A model generated the notes under the pieces. The model saw nothing but the letters and a program-made list of their open reading frames with translations. It was not told the origin of the DNA and did no database searches. DNA of 64,000 nucleotides from Chaunax sp. Z400 (lineage: Eukaryota > Chordata > Actinopteri > Lophiiformes > Chaunacidae). The stretch lies in contig CM075195.1 in assembly GCA_037577475.1 (NCBI GenBank), forward strand, positions 30,330,399-30,394,398, given 5' to 3'. Shown here in pieces: positions 54,909-64,000 of this stretch (position 1 is its first letter; each line of letters starts with the position of its first letter). Position numbers and translations under genes: made by a program.

Positions 54909-55908
54909 TTAGTAGATTTAAAAGACAAAGTGGTAAAAGTAGATGTGAAGTGAAAAATGAAGTGATGTTGTCATTTGATTTGCTAAACTAATTGTCATTT
55001 TATTTTATTTTATCGTTCACAACGTGCAGTTTTTGTTACTTCTGGCCTGAAAAAAGAACACGCCCACAGACTTCAGGATCGTATTCCTTCATGCTTCCCT
55101 GCAACGCTAACGCCAAGAACAACAATGGCAGACATCATTTTGCAAGTGCTCCTCCTGGCAAACCTTAGTTGACATTTAAACATGACTGGTTCGCTATTTT
55201 CGTGTGGCTCATTCTGACTGCGATGGATGGCCATTATGTTTGAGAAGGTAATTACCTAAGACGTTTTCACTCTTATTAACAATGAACATACGATCTTAAT
55301 CTTAGCCTCAGCCTTTAGCTTGCTACGTAGCATCAACTTCACGATGTGAACCAAATGTGATTACATTGCAGTTAAACACATGAATGATACACAGATTTTA
55401 TTTTTACAGGTAATCTTGGGGCTGATGGTGACGGAGGTCACCTGTTGTCTGGGTACATCCATCATCTCCCCACTGGTTGGACACAATTGTTCCGGATTCC
55501 AGCTCTTTGTAATCCGTGCAGAATTTCCGTGTTGCTCTTTTACTGATGAGCATCAGACATGTAAATATTCAGCCTCCTGTACAGGCATTATCAGAGTATG
55601 GTTATCCATAAGGGGCTGACAGTAGAGCTGCAGTGATGGACTACTTTAACAGAGGGGGTGATTTTATTAAAGCATTGTTATTAAAGCACCTGTTCAGGAA
55701 ATTATATTCCAAGACATCTATACAGTAATTACTTGTATTCTGTCTCTCTGTAAATCAAGCATATTGACATAGACATGTCTATTAAGAAAACTGGTTTATT
55801 TTAAAAAACAAATTATATACAAAGTCACAAAAAATTTAAAAGTGTACAGTTTAAATGAGTGCTATGAGTGTTTTTCAATCATATAAGAAATATCTTGATT
55901 TTTCAGTG

Positions 55909-56313
55909 TCAGTCTCTTTGGGATTGGGCCTCCATCACTGCCACCATCAGTCCAAGCAAAGCGCTGGTGTCTGCTTCCATCTTCTGGAGGACGGTGTCAG
56001 TCATCTCCTGGCTGCTATAAGAACCTCTCATCTTCTGCAGGACGACGACCTTCATGTCCTGGCTGCTATAAGAACCTCTCATCTTCTGTAGGACGACATC
56101 CTTCATGTCCTGGCTGATATAAGAACCACGCAACTTCTGTAGGACGGTGTCCGTCATGTCCTGGCTGCTATAAGAACCTCTCATCTTCTGTAGGACGACG
56201 TCCTTCATGTCCTGGCTGATATACTGTAAGAACCACGCATCTTCTGTAGGACGGTGTCCGTCATGTCCTCTGCTGTAAGAACCTCTCATCTTCTGTAGGA
56301 CGGCGTCTGTCAT
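55909..56313 (-). pseudogene. Repeat-bearing accessory protein C-terminus
   Basis: 134 codons on the minus strand made of 15-17-residue repeats (QDMTDTVLQKMRGSYSS, QDMKDVVLQKLRGSYIS). It ends with MEADTSALLGLMVAVMEAQS and a stop. Here most repeat units are 48 or 51 bp and keep frame. Further upstream in the gene sense they become 47 bp and the frame is lost. The closing helix resembles the tails of Myb-like proteins of PIF/Harbinger transposons; this is inference. Confidence 0.5.
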
Positions 56314-56745
56314 GTCCTCTGCTATAAGAACCTCTAATCTTCTGTAGGACGGGGTCCGTCATGTCCTGCTATAAGAACCTCTCATCTTCTGTAGGACGGC
56401 ATCCGTCATGTCCTGCTATAAGAACCTCTCATCTTCTGTAGGACGGCGTCCGTCATGTCCTGCTATAAGAACCTCTCATCTTCTGTAGGACGGCGTCCGT
56501 CATGTCCTCTGCTATAAGAACCTCTCATCTTCTGTAGGACGGCGTCCGTCATGTCCTGCTATAAGAACCTCTCATCTTCTGTAGGACGGTGTCCGTCATG
56601 TCCTGCTATACGAACCTCTCATCTTCTGTAGAACAGCATCCGTCATGTCCTGCTATAAGAACCTCTCATCTTCTGTAGGACGGCATCAGTCATGTCCTGC
56701 TATAAGAACCTCTCATCTTCTGCAGGACAGCATCCGTCATGTCCT
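55975..56745. repeat. 47-bp tandem array, block 1
   Basis: Units of the form CTTCTGTAGGACGGCGTCCG plus TCATGTCCTGCTATAAGAAC and CTCTCAT, 47 bp each, with 49-51-bp variants carrying CTGG or CT. Each unit includes a 13-bp palindrome GACGGCGTCCGTC. Confidence 0.93.
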
Positions 56746-56958
56746 GGCTGCTATATGAAACATCTCATCTGCCCTGTCCAGTTATTTTACCTGAGTACAG
56801 AAATAAGAAATAACACTTAAGGTTATGCTCCTGCCAGATGTTGATCAAATATTGTGTGTTGGAGGTATATACAACTGCATGCTATTGCTGTACTATACAG
56901 TAGACTGTGATATGTCACCACACTTAAACTTCTACAATATCATATCCCACACTACATC
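56746..56958. repeat. Duplicated spacer between array blocks
   Basis: About 210 bp (CATCTGCCCTGTCCAGTTATT to CCCACACTACATC) almost identical to 59166-59371, so array and right flank were duplicated together. Confidence 0.88.
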
Positions 56959-59165
56959 TCCTGGCTGCTATAAGAACCTCTCATCTTCTGCAGGACGACG
57001 ACCTTCATGTCCTGGCTGCTATAAGAACCTCTCATCTTCTGTAGGACGACATCCTTCATGTCCTGGCTGATATAAGAACCACGCATCTTCTGTAGGACGG
57101 TGTCCGTCATGTCCTGGCTGCTATAAGAACCTCTCATCTTCTGTAGGACGACGTCCTTCATGTCCTGCTATAAGAACCTCTCATCTTCTGTAGGACGGCA
57201 TCCGTCATGTCCTGCTATAAGAACCTCTGATCTTCTGTGGGACGGCGTCCGTCATGTCCTGCTATAAGAACCTCTCATCTTCTGTAGGATGCCGTCCGTC
57301 ATGTCCTCTGCTATAAGAACCTCTCATCTTCTGTAGGACGACGTCCGTCATGTCCTCTGCTATAAGAACCTCTCATCTTCTGTAGGACGGCGTCCGTCAT
57401 GTCCTGCTATAAGAACCTCTCATCTTCTGTAGGACGGCGTCCGTCATGTCCTGCTATAAGAACCTCTCATCTTCTGTAGGACGGCATCCGTCATGTCCTG
57501 CTATAAGAACCTCTCATCTTCTGTAGGACGGCGTCCTTCATGTCCTGCTATAAGAACCTCTCATCTTCTGTAGGACGGCGTCCGTCATGTCCTGCTATAA
57601 GAACCTCTCATCTTCTGTAGGACGGCGTCCGTCATGTCCTGCTATAAGAACCTCTCATCTTCTGTAGGACGGCGTCCGTCATGTCCTGCTATAAGAACCT
57701 CTCATCTTCTGTAGGACGGCATCCGTCATGTCCTGCTATAAGAACCTCTCATCTTCTGTAGGATGGCGTCCGTCATGTCCTCTGCTATAAGAACCTCTCA
57801 TCCTCTGTAGGACGACGTCCTTCATGTCCTGCTATAAGAACCTCTCATCTTCTGTAGGACGGCGTTCGTATTGTCCTGCTATAAGAACCACTCATCTTCT
57901 GTAGAACAGCGTCCGTCATGTCCTGCCATAAGAACCTCTCATCTTCTGTAGGACGGCATTCGTCATGTCCTGCTATAAGAACCTCTCATCTTCTGTAGGA
58001 CAGCGTCCGTCATGTCCTGCAATAAGAACCTCTCATCTTCTGTAGGACGGCGTCCGTCATGTCCTCTGCTATAAGAACCTCTCATCTTCTGTGGGACGGC
58101 GTCCGTCATGTCCTGCTATAAGAACCTCTCATCTTCTGTAGGACGGCGTCCGTCATGTCCTGCTTTAAGAACCTCTCATCTTCTGTAGGACGGCATCCGT
58201 CATGTCCTCTTCTATAAGAACCTCTCATCTTCTGTAGGACGGCGTCCGTCATGTCCTGCTATAAGAACCTCTCATCTTCTGTAGGACGGCGTTCGTCATG
58301 TCCTGCTATAAGAACCTCTCATCTTCTGTAGGACGGCGTCCGTCATGTCCTCTGCTATAAGAACCTCTCATCTTCTGTAGGACGGCGTCCGTCATGTTCT
58401 GCTATAAGAACCTCTCATCTTCTGTAGGACAGCGTCCGTCATGTCCTGCAATAAGAACCTCTCATCTTCTGTAGGACGGCGTCCGTCATGTCCTCTGCTA
58501 TAAGAACCTCTCATCTTCTGTAGGATGCCGTCCGTCATGTCCTCTGCTATAAGAACCTCTCATCATCTGTAGGACGACGTCCGTCATGTCCTCTGCTATA
58601 AGAACCTCTCATCTTCTGTAGGACGGCGTCCGTCATGTCCTGCTATAAGAACCTCTCATCTTCTGTAGGACGGCGTCCGTCATGTCCTGCTATAAGAACC
58701 TCTCATCTTCTGTAGGACGGCATCCGTCATGTCCTGCTTTAAGAACCTCTCATCTTCTGTAGGACGGCGTCCGTCATGTTCTGCTATAAGAACCTCTCAT
58801 CTTCTGTAGGACGGCATCCGTCATGTCCTGCTATAAGAACCTCTCATCTTCTGTAGGACGGCGTCCGTCATGTCCTGCTTTAAGAACCTCTCATCTTCTG
58901 TAGGACGGCGTCTGTCATGTCCTGCTATAAGAACCTCTCATCTTCTGTAGGACGGCGTCCGTCATGTCCTGCTATAAGAACCTCTCATCTTCTGTAGGAC
59001 AGCGTCCGTCATGTCCTGCTATAAGAACCACTCATCTTCTGTAGAACAGCGTCCGTCATGTCCTGCTATAAGAACCTCTCATCTTCTGTAGGACGGCATC
59101 CGTCATGTCCTGCTATAAGAACCTCTCATCTTCTGCAGGACAGCATCCATCATGTCCTTGCTGCT
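56959..59165. repeat. 47-bp tandem array, block 2
   Basis: About 46 further units of the same repeat. Its first 215 bp copy the start of block 1 (order of GACGACGACCTTC, GACGACATCCTTC, ATATAAGAACCACGC variants), confirming a block duplication. Units are highly similar, so homogenisation is recent. Confidence 0.93.
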
Positions 59166-59994
59166 ATATGAAACATCTCATCTGCCCTGTCCAGTTATTT
59201 TACCTGAGTACAGAAATAAGAAATAACACTTAAGGTTATGCTCCTGCCAGACGTTGATCAAATATTGTGTGTTGGAGGAATATACAACTGCATGCTATTG
59301 CTGTACTATACAGTAGACTGTGATATGTCACCACACTTAAACTTCTACTATATCATATCCCACACTACATCATCATTTACCATATTACACTACACTGACC
59401 ATGTTACAATGACTTGTTCTACATTACCTATATTGTAACTGTAATACAGAGAAGTTTTAATTCTTTAATTGGTACAGTCTAATTTAATGAATGCTATTTG
59501 TCAATGCAATCTGAATTGCTGTTCATTATTGCACAACAAATCTTACCCAGTCCAGAGCTCTAGAGATGGATGATGGTGAATGTGAGCTGTGGTCCAGTGG
59601 TGGTAGCTCTGCATCCACGTCGACGTGGATGGCAGACAAGTCTAACAAACAGTGCTTTAGTGAACATAGTTGTCCACAACGCTTTATACAATATTAGCCT
59701 TCTGAGAAGCCAAAAGTACAGCGACGTGTGTGTCATCCACCATCATCTCCTGCATTACTTTAGCCGAGTTGAGGATCCCAGTCAGTTGGCATGCCGGTTT
59801 GACGGAGAGGATGTCGAAATGCAGGTCTCAACCCTGATGTAACTGGCTCTTATTTCTAGTCTAGCAACGCTTTTGTTCCACTCTTGCTAGTTTTCAGGGC
59901 CGAGAGCCGTTTCTTCATCTGTGGAAACAGGTACGTATTGATAACTGGTACGTAGTTTGGCACTGTGTGAACTGGTCCTGGAACTGCCTCGGTG

Positions 59995-60090
59995 GAGATA
60001 AGATAAGATAAGATAAGATAAGATAAGATATCCCTTTATTAGTCCCACAGTGGGGAAATTTACATTATTGCAGCAGCACAGTGTACAAAA
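59995..60090 (-). mobile_element. LINE 3' tail with (GATAA)n
   Basis: Six GATAA repeats followed by TATCCCTTTATTAGTCCCAC and AGTGGGGAAATTTACATTATT. This is the 3' end of a widespread fish non-LTR element in minus orientation, nested in the 5.2-kb transposon. Confidence 0.75.
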
Positions 60091-60200
60091 ACACAGCAGG
60101 AGAAGTCTGTGGGCGTCTTCTTTTTTCCAGTCCAGAGGTAACAAAAAATGTCAATTAGTTTAGCAAATCAAATGACAACATATCACTCCATTTTTCAATT

Positions 60201-60981
60201 CGCATCCATCACAGGTTTTATGATTGGATGTAGAATCATCCAACCAGGACGATGTGAAACCAAACGTCACCATTTCTGTGCTAACACTGTAAACAGTCCC
60301 ATCAGTCCCTGTCCACCGGTCTGCCTGTGTCAGTGAAAGACCTTTTTACGCAGAGATCGTTAACTCCGCCTCACTACCACCTTTCTCTACGACACTGCTC
60401 TTTGTGAACAAACCAATGACATCATAACGCCCCTCCAGTGTGTGATGTCAGATAGCATGCTGCCGTTCCTCTAGCTTAAGAGGTGTGACGTGTAACACAG
60501 CAGGGTCTAGTTTGATGTTTTACATCAGCGTCCAGTTAGCTGCTAGCTGCTGCTAGCTGCTGCGGTTGTGGGTCACACACATAACACGTCATTAAAATGT
60601 CAGATACCTGGCCTGTCCTACCGGCTCATGTTGTTATGTTGTCTGATTCAAAGCTGTTACTTCCTCCTATTTACACTGTTGTTGCATTTATACAGAATGG
60701 TGGGACGGACTAAAGACACATTAGTTCCCCCTTGTACAGGGTGTGTAAATGGGGCTACAGATTGGTTTAAAGATCCCCTAGGGGAGGGTTCACTGTGAGG
60801 CAGGAACATGCTGCCTTCATCATCTGTGTCAGCCCATGAGCTGAAGCATCTAAAAGAAGAAACACTAGCGAATATGACTCACATGGCAAGGAAGAAGTGG
60901 ACAGAAACTCATGGAACAAGTACACTGTTATTTAATAACACTGTTATTTGTATAGGAGTAAGAACTTGTGTGTACTTGTAC
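60201..60981. other. Intron, no feature recognised
   Basis: Sequence between the transposon and exon 2; no gene or named repeat. Confidence 0.4.
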
Positions 60982-61095
60982 CTCTGTATTTGGTCACCAC
61001 GGTGGAGTTGAGACATTGCGGCTCCTGGAAGGTGACAGCCAGCGTGCTGCTACTGCTAACACTCAGACGGACCATAGACGGGGCCTCAGGGGCAA
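60982..61095 (-). CDS. ankfn1: ankfn1 exon 2 here (FN3 start)
   Basis: 114 bp, acceptor GCTCAG|TT, donor CAGAG|GTACAA, phase 1 / 1. Encodes APEAPSMVRLSVSSSSTLAV then TFQEPQCLNSTVVTKY, the A-C strands of the fibronectin type III domain. Confidence 0.95.
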
Positions 61096-61315
61096 CTGAG
61101 CAGGGGCACAGAGACGTGTCAATGAGCAACAACAAAAAATCCTGATGACAGAAAACTATATCACAAAAAAAGTCATCATTAAAGTGTTATAGTAAAATTA
61201 CGTACTCTGACTTGAAATGTGAAGAATAATAATTGGAAAATTTGCTGGAAACGTTTTATATTTGGAGGATGGTGACCTCATTAGTGACCACATCAGCAAG
61301 TGGATGGTGACTCAC

Positions 61316-61510
61316 GTGCATGCTGTAAGCCCGTCCTCATGCGTCTGTACAATTTGCTCCGCCACTCCCACACTCTTAACTGTTTGTCCTTGTGACAATC
61401 GTCCAATGAAAGGCCGTCTCTCTGAGCCTGCACCGCCAGGTTGGTTGCCCGCTGCTCCGCCTCGAGCACCAGAGCACTCAGGTGAGCATCCCGACTCTCC
61501 ATGCTCAAAA
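61316..61510 (-). CDS. ankfn1: ankfn1 exon 1 of this window
   Basis: 195 bp, acceptor CTCTAG|TT, donor GCAC|GTGAGT, phase 1 / 1. Encodes MESRDAHLSALVLEAEQRAT then KQLRVWEWRSKLYRRMRTG, a helical charged stretch between ankyrin repeats and the fibronectin domain. It is not the true first exon, because it begins in mid-codon. A GA/CT microsatellite (61513-61558) forms the pyrimidine tract. Confidence 0.94.
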
Positions 61511-61619
61511 CTAGAGATAGAGAGAGAGCAAGAGAGAGAGAGAGAGAAAGAGAGAGAGATGAACATTAATTACACCTGATTATCAAATACATTTCAAACA
61601 CAACTAAAATGTAAGAGTT

Positions 61620-61880
61620 TCACTTGATACAGACAACATCATAAGGGAATTTCACAAAATTATCGAATAAATAAAATTTGGTAAAAAATGTATTTAAATC
61701 ATTGGCAAAGGAAACCTCATTTTCAGTTACTATAGGTTTAGGTGGAGATGACATTCCTGTCATAGATTTCATAGTATCCCACACCCTCTTGGGGTTCTTG
61801 GCTTTAAACACAAGACATCTTCCAAAAGCTGTCTATGGGCTGATTTTGCTTCTCTCAATCTGCTTTTCAACTCTTTTCCT
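61620..61880 (-). pseudogene. Non-LTR retrotransposon fragment
   Basis: Minus-strand ELKSRLREAKSAHRQLLEDV, then KAKNPKRVWDTMKSMTGMSS and FANDLNTFFTKF (two frames). This is the linker between endonuclease and reverse transcriptase in fish LINEs. It is truncated on both sides. Confidence 0.7.
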
Positions 61881-61882
61881 AT

Positions 61883-63600
61883 CAGTGCCGGCCTTAGGCA
61901 TAGGCTGTATAGGCGAATGCTAGGGGTGCCGTCATCCATTGGGGGTGCCATAAATGGGGGAAAACAAAAAATCTAAATGTTTAACTTTTTACTATTTTTA
62001 CCAATACTATCACTACTATTATTTTGAAATATTACATAAGCCCACAACAACATAACTGCATAGCAAAGAGCCTATTAAATAATGGAGAGGCCTTTTTTCT
62101 GGGCTGCTGCCGCCCCCGCCCCGGCTCGTTACACTTTACCTGACGTGACGTGAGAAAAAGATGCTGTAACTTATCATGTCATTGTCAAAATGAATGAAGC
62201 TCTCTGGAGCCCAGGGAAGGAAAAGTAGGAAGGAAGAGGAAGAAAAACGAGGAAAAGACAGAGGTACAGTAACATTAATGTGATGAAATTGATTAAATGA
62301 ATAGTTTATTGCATTGGTAGTTACCATTGTTGGAGCAGAGCATTAACTTGCTAGCTTACTTTTGGACGATAGTAACATGGTTTGCTAATCAATAAAGAGC
62401 TAGAGTTGACATCAGTTTGCGTTACTCCCACCTTAAATACATCAGGGAAATTTGGAAAGTTAACGTTAGGCTTATTCAGGTGTTATTTTCACATGTTGGC
62501 TGTGTCATACATTTTTATTGACAATAGTCAATTAAAATGCTATTCGTTTTTCATCCCCTTTATAAGTAATAGTTGTAAGCCTTTGGTTTATTGTGTTACA
62601 GTTTATACAAGTGTGTTTGTTAATAGTAGTATTAAATCAGTGTAAAAAAGTGTCTAAAAGTGTAATGAAAATAATGACATAAAATAAAAAGTATGCATAT
62701 ATACCATACGGTATAGTTTAGTCTCTGCTGTTGAGGTAGTAGTATTATAGAACATAGATTAATTAAGGCAGCAGAAACTAATAAGTATTGTACGTAAGTG
62801 TTATTGCACATAAGTATTATTGCACTAACAATAACTAAAGTAAAGTTTGGCAGCTATACTGTCAGACAATTATATTGTATTACTGCTGGATAGTAATTGC
62901 ACACAAATTATTGTACATAAGTAAAGTTTAAATGCACATCATTACTGTTAATACTCCATACCTTAGCTTTCCCATATCTTTCAAAGGTTATATATTTCAC
63001 TGCAATTTACTGCTTCTTTGCACTCTGGTTAGAGACAGCATTTCATTGTAAGGACGATAAAGTTGAATCTCATCTAATTTCCATTATTAGTCTTATGTAT
63101 AGCAAACACCATGCATCTGTTAATTCATCTTTTTCCTTGTGTGTTTTTCATTTTTTATTATTAAAATGTAACATCCAATGGTCACATATACTTCTCTTCT
63201 CTCTTCAGATGCGCTTTTAAAATTTTTTTAAAATATTAAATATGCAGTGATGCAGTATCAGGTGCTCCTGTCCCCTCCACCTCATCACAGCCCAGTGAAG
63301 GAGCATCAAGTGCTCCTGTCCCCTCCACCTCATCACAACCCAGTGATGCAGCATCAGATGCTCCTGTCCCCTCCACCTCATCACAGCCCAGTGATGCAGC
63401 ATCAGGTGCTCCTGTCCCCTCCAACTCATCACAGCCCAGTGATGCAGCATCAGGTGCTCCTGTCCCCTCCACCTCATCACAGCCCAGTGATGCAGTATGA
63501 AGTGCTCCTGTCCCTCCAACTCATCACAGCCCAGTGATGCAGCATCAGGACTAAAGGCTGCACCAATAGACCCTGCTGACTGGCCATCTATTCTGATAAG
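61883..63600 (+). mobile_element. hAT-like transposon, 5' part
   Basis: Begins CAGTGCCGGCCTTAGGCATA, a terminal form I associate with fish hAT elements with zinc-finger-type transposases. It reaches at least to the coding exon below. No other terminus was found before the window end. The interior is AT-rich and holds no DDE-type domain. Confidence 0.55.
63249..63600 (+). pseudogene. Repeat-bearing exon of hAT-like transposase
   Basis: Six 48-bp units read in one frame as DAASGAPVPSTSSQPS and variants. The unit at 63489 has a TGA and a 1-bp loss. After the array comes GLKAAPIDPADWPSILIR, ending at a donor ATAAG|GTGAGG (63600). A D-P-x-x-W-P segment is typical of the start of the hAT transposases related to zinc-finger MYM type 1 proteins. 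The later exons are not in the window. Confidence 0.5.
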
Positions 63601-63662
63601 GTGAGGAGAGTTAGTTCACAGAGGACCATTTCAAATAAAAAAACATTTCACATTTCCCAAAC

Positions 63663-63702
63663 AAAAAGATGGGAGAAGGTTGACACCTTCTCCCATCTTT
63701 TT
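63663..63702. other. Perfect 18-bp hairpin
   Basis: AAAAAGATGGGAGAAGGT, loop TGAC, then its exact reverse complement. It lies outside the recognised exon; could form a cruciform or RNA hairpin. Confidence 0.8.
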
Positions 63703-63794
63703 GGTTTTTTTTGCATGACAATTTTAACAGAGTCTTAGTCAATGGAGAAAAAATCAAAAGAAGCTGGCTGATGTACTCAAAATGTTATGTGCAA

Positions 63795-64000
63795 TTCAAA
63801 AATAGGACCCAAATGCAGACAACAGGAAAAAGACAAACGCTGAAGTCAACGAAAAATACTTTTAGTCCATGATGAAAACTGATATAGTCCAACTTAGAAT
63901 TCCAAATAAATAATCCACAACACAAAATCCGAAAACCAAGCAAAGTCCACAAAATACAAAAGTCACAACAAACCAATTTACTGGGAAATCCAAGAGGAAA
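63795..64000. repeat. Dispersed fish repeat, incomplete
   Basis: Starts near GGACCCAAATGCAGACAAC and runs off the window; related in its first 20 bp to the segment at about 2280. Confidence 0.4.

Larger units (their letters stand above)
54951..60200 (-). mobile_element. 5.2-kb DNA transposon with inverted ends
   Basis: The left end (TTGTCATTTGATTTGCTAAA at 54968 to CGCCCACAGACTTC near 55074) recurs inverted at the right end (about 60107-60188), giving inverted repeats of roughly 85-110 bp. The content is a minus-strand gene relic, a huge tandem array and a nested LINE tail. A donor-like TG|GGTAAG on the minus strand after a frame ending SSISRALDW (near 59545) hints at an exon upstream of the repeat-bearing exon. 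PIF/Harbinger elements carry such second (Myb-like) genes, but I saw no transposase, so the class is open. Confidence 0.72.
23085..61510 (-). other. ankfn1: ankfn1 gene, FN3-to-C-terminus part (16 exons)
   Basis: Sixteen minus-strand exons splice with matching phases at GT/AG sites into about 998 codons ending TAG. The protein runs from a coiled, charged segment (VWEWRSKLYRRMRTG) through one fibronectin type III domain (exons at 61095-54261) into the long conserved ANKFN1-specific region and a Ser/Pro-rich tail. Known ANKFN1 proteins carry ankyrin repeats upstream; those exons must lie past 64000. The fly relative, wide awake, acts in circadian control of neuron excitability, and the vertebrate role is less clear. 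No exon has a frameshift or stop, so the gene looks functional despite about 30 kb of inserted repeats in its introns. The transcript opposes the orientation of ERV copy B. Confidence 0.92.

Noticed and set aside
55975..59165. Regular repeats resembling a CRISPR array
   Set aside because: Units are directly tandem with no unique spacers, and the genome is clearly animal.

Overview
This window is vertebrate, almost certainly teleost fish, nuclear DNA. It has one large split host gene on the minus strand, and most of the rest is transposable elements and tandem repeats. Pointers to a teleost are an intact Tc1-like transposon, several decayed Tc1 relatives, tRNA-derived SINE copies of a common fish type, non-LTR retrotransposon fragments, fish-type endogenous retroviruses (ERVs) and long CA/TA microsatellites.

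Host gene: sixteen minus-strand exons between 61510 and 23085 join in phase at consensus GT/AG sites into about 998 codons. They match the fibronectin-III and C-terminal part of ANKFN1 (ankyrin repeat and fibronectin type III domain protein, the relative of Drosophila wide awake). The ankyrin exons must lie beyond position 64000. A long 3' untranslated region probably runs down to an AATAAA near 18511.

Layout. 1-3762: a LINE fragment, a complete Tc1-like element with an open 337-residue transposase (272-1899) beside a Ty3/gypsy fragment, and a decayed gag-like gene. 3763-12608: ERV copy A, lacking most of its 5' LTR, its protease and its 3' end. 13005-18420: an LTR fragment, a LINE 3' end and two Tc1 relics in head-to-head orientation. 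18511-37330: the 3' end of ankfn1, with introns holding SINE, Tc1 and a 1.68-kb solo LTR with a 4-bp target duplication. 37331-50810: one 13.5-kb intron in which a GTGTCAG-type minisatellite is split by a 3-kb terminal-inverted-repeat element and then by ERV copy B (41147-50641, both LTRs). 50811-61510: the upstream exons, with a 50-bp array and a 5.2-kb inverted-repeat transposon carrying about 60 copies of a 47-bp unit. 61620-64000: a LINE fragment and a hAT-like element with in-frame coding repeats.

The two ERV copies belong to one gamma/epsilon-like family. Its primer-binding site fits the 3' end of tRNA-Ser(GCU), and its leader carries up to nine copies of a 23-nt motif that can fold into a small hairpin. 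Both copies share the same frame lesion in reverse transcriptase and the same stop in the envelope transmembrane region. That points to copying of an already defective parent, or to duplication of the DNA. The hairpin array and the shared lesions are the most unusual signals here.
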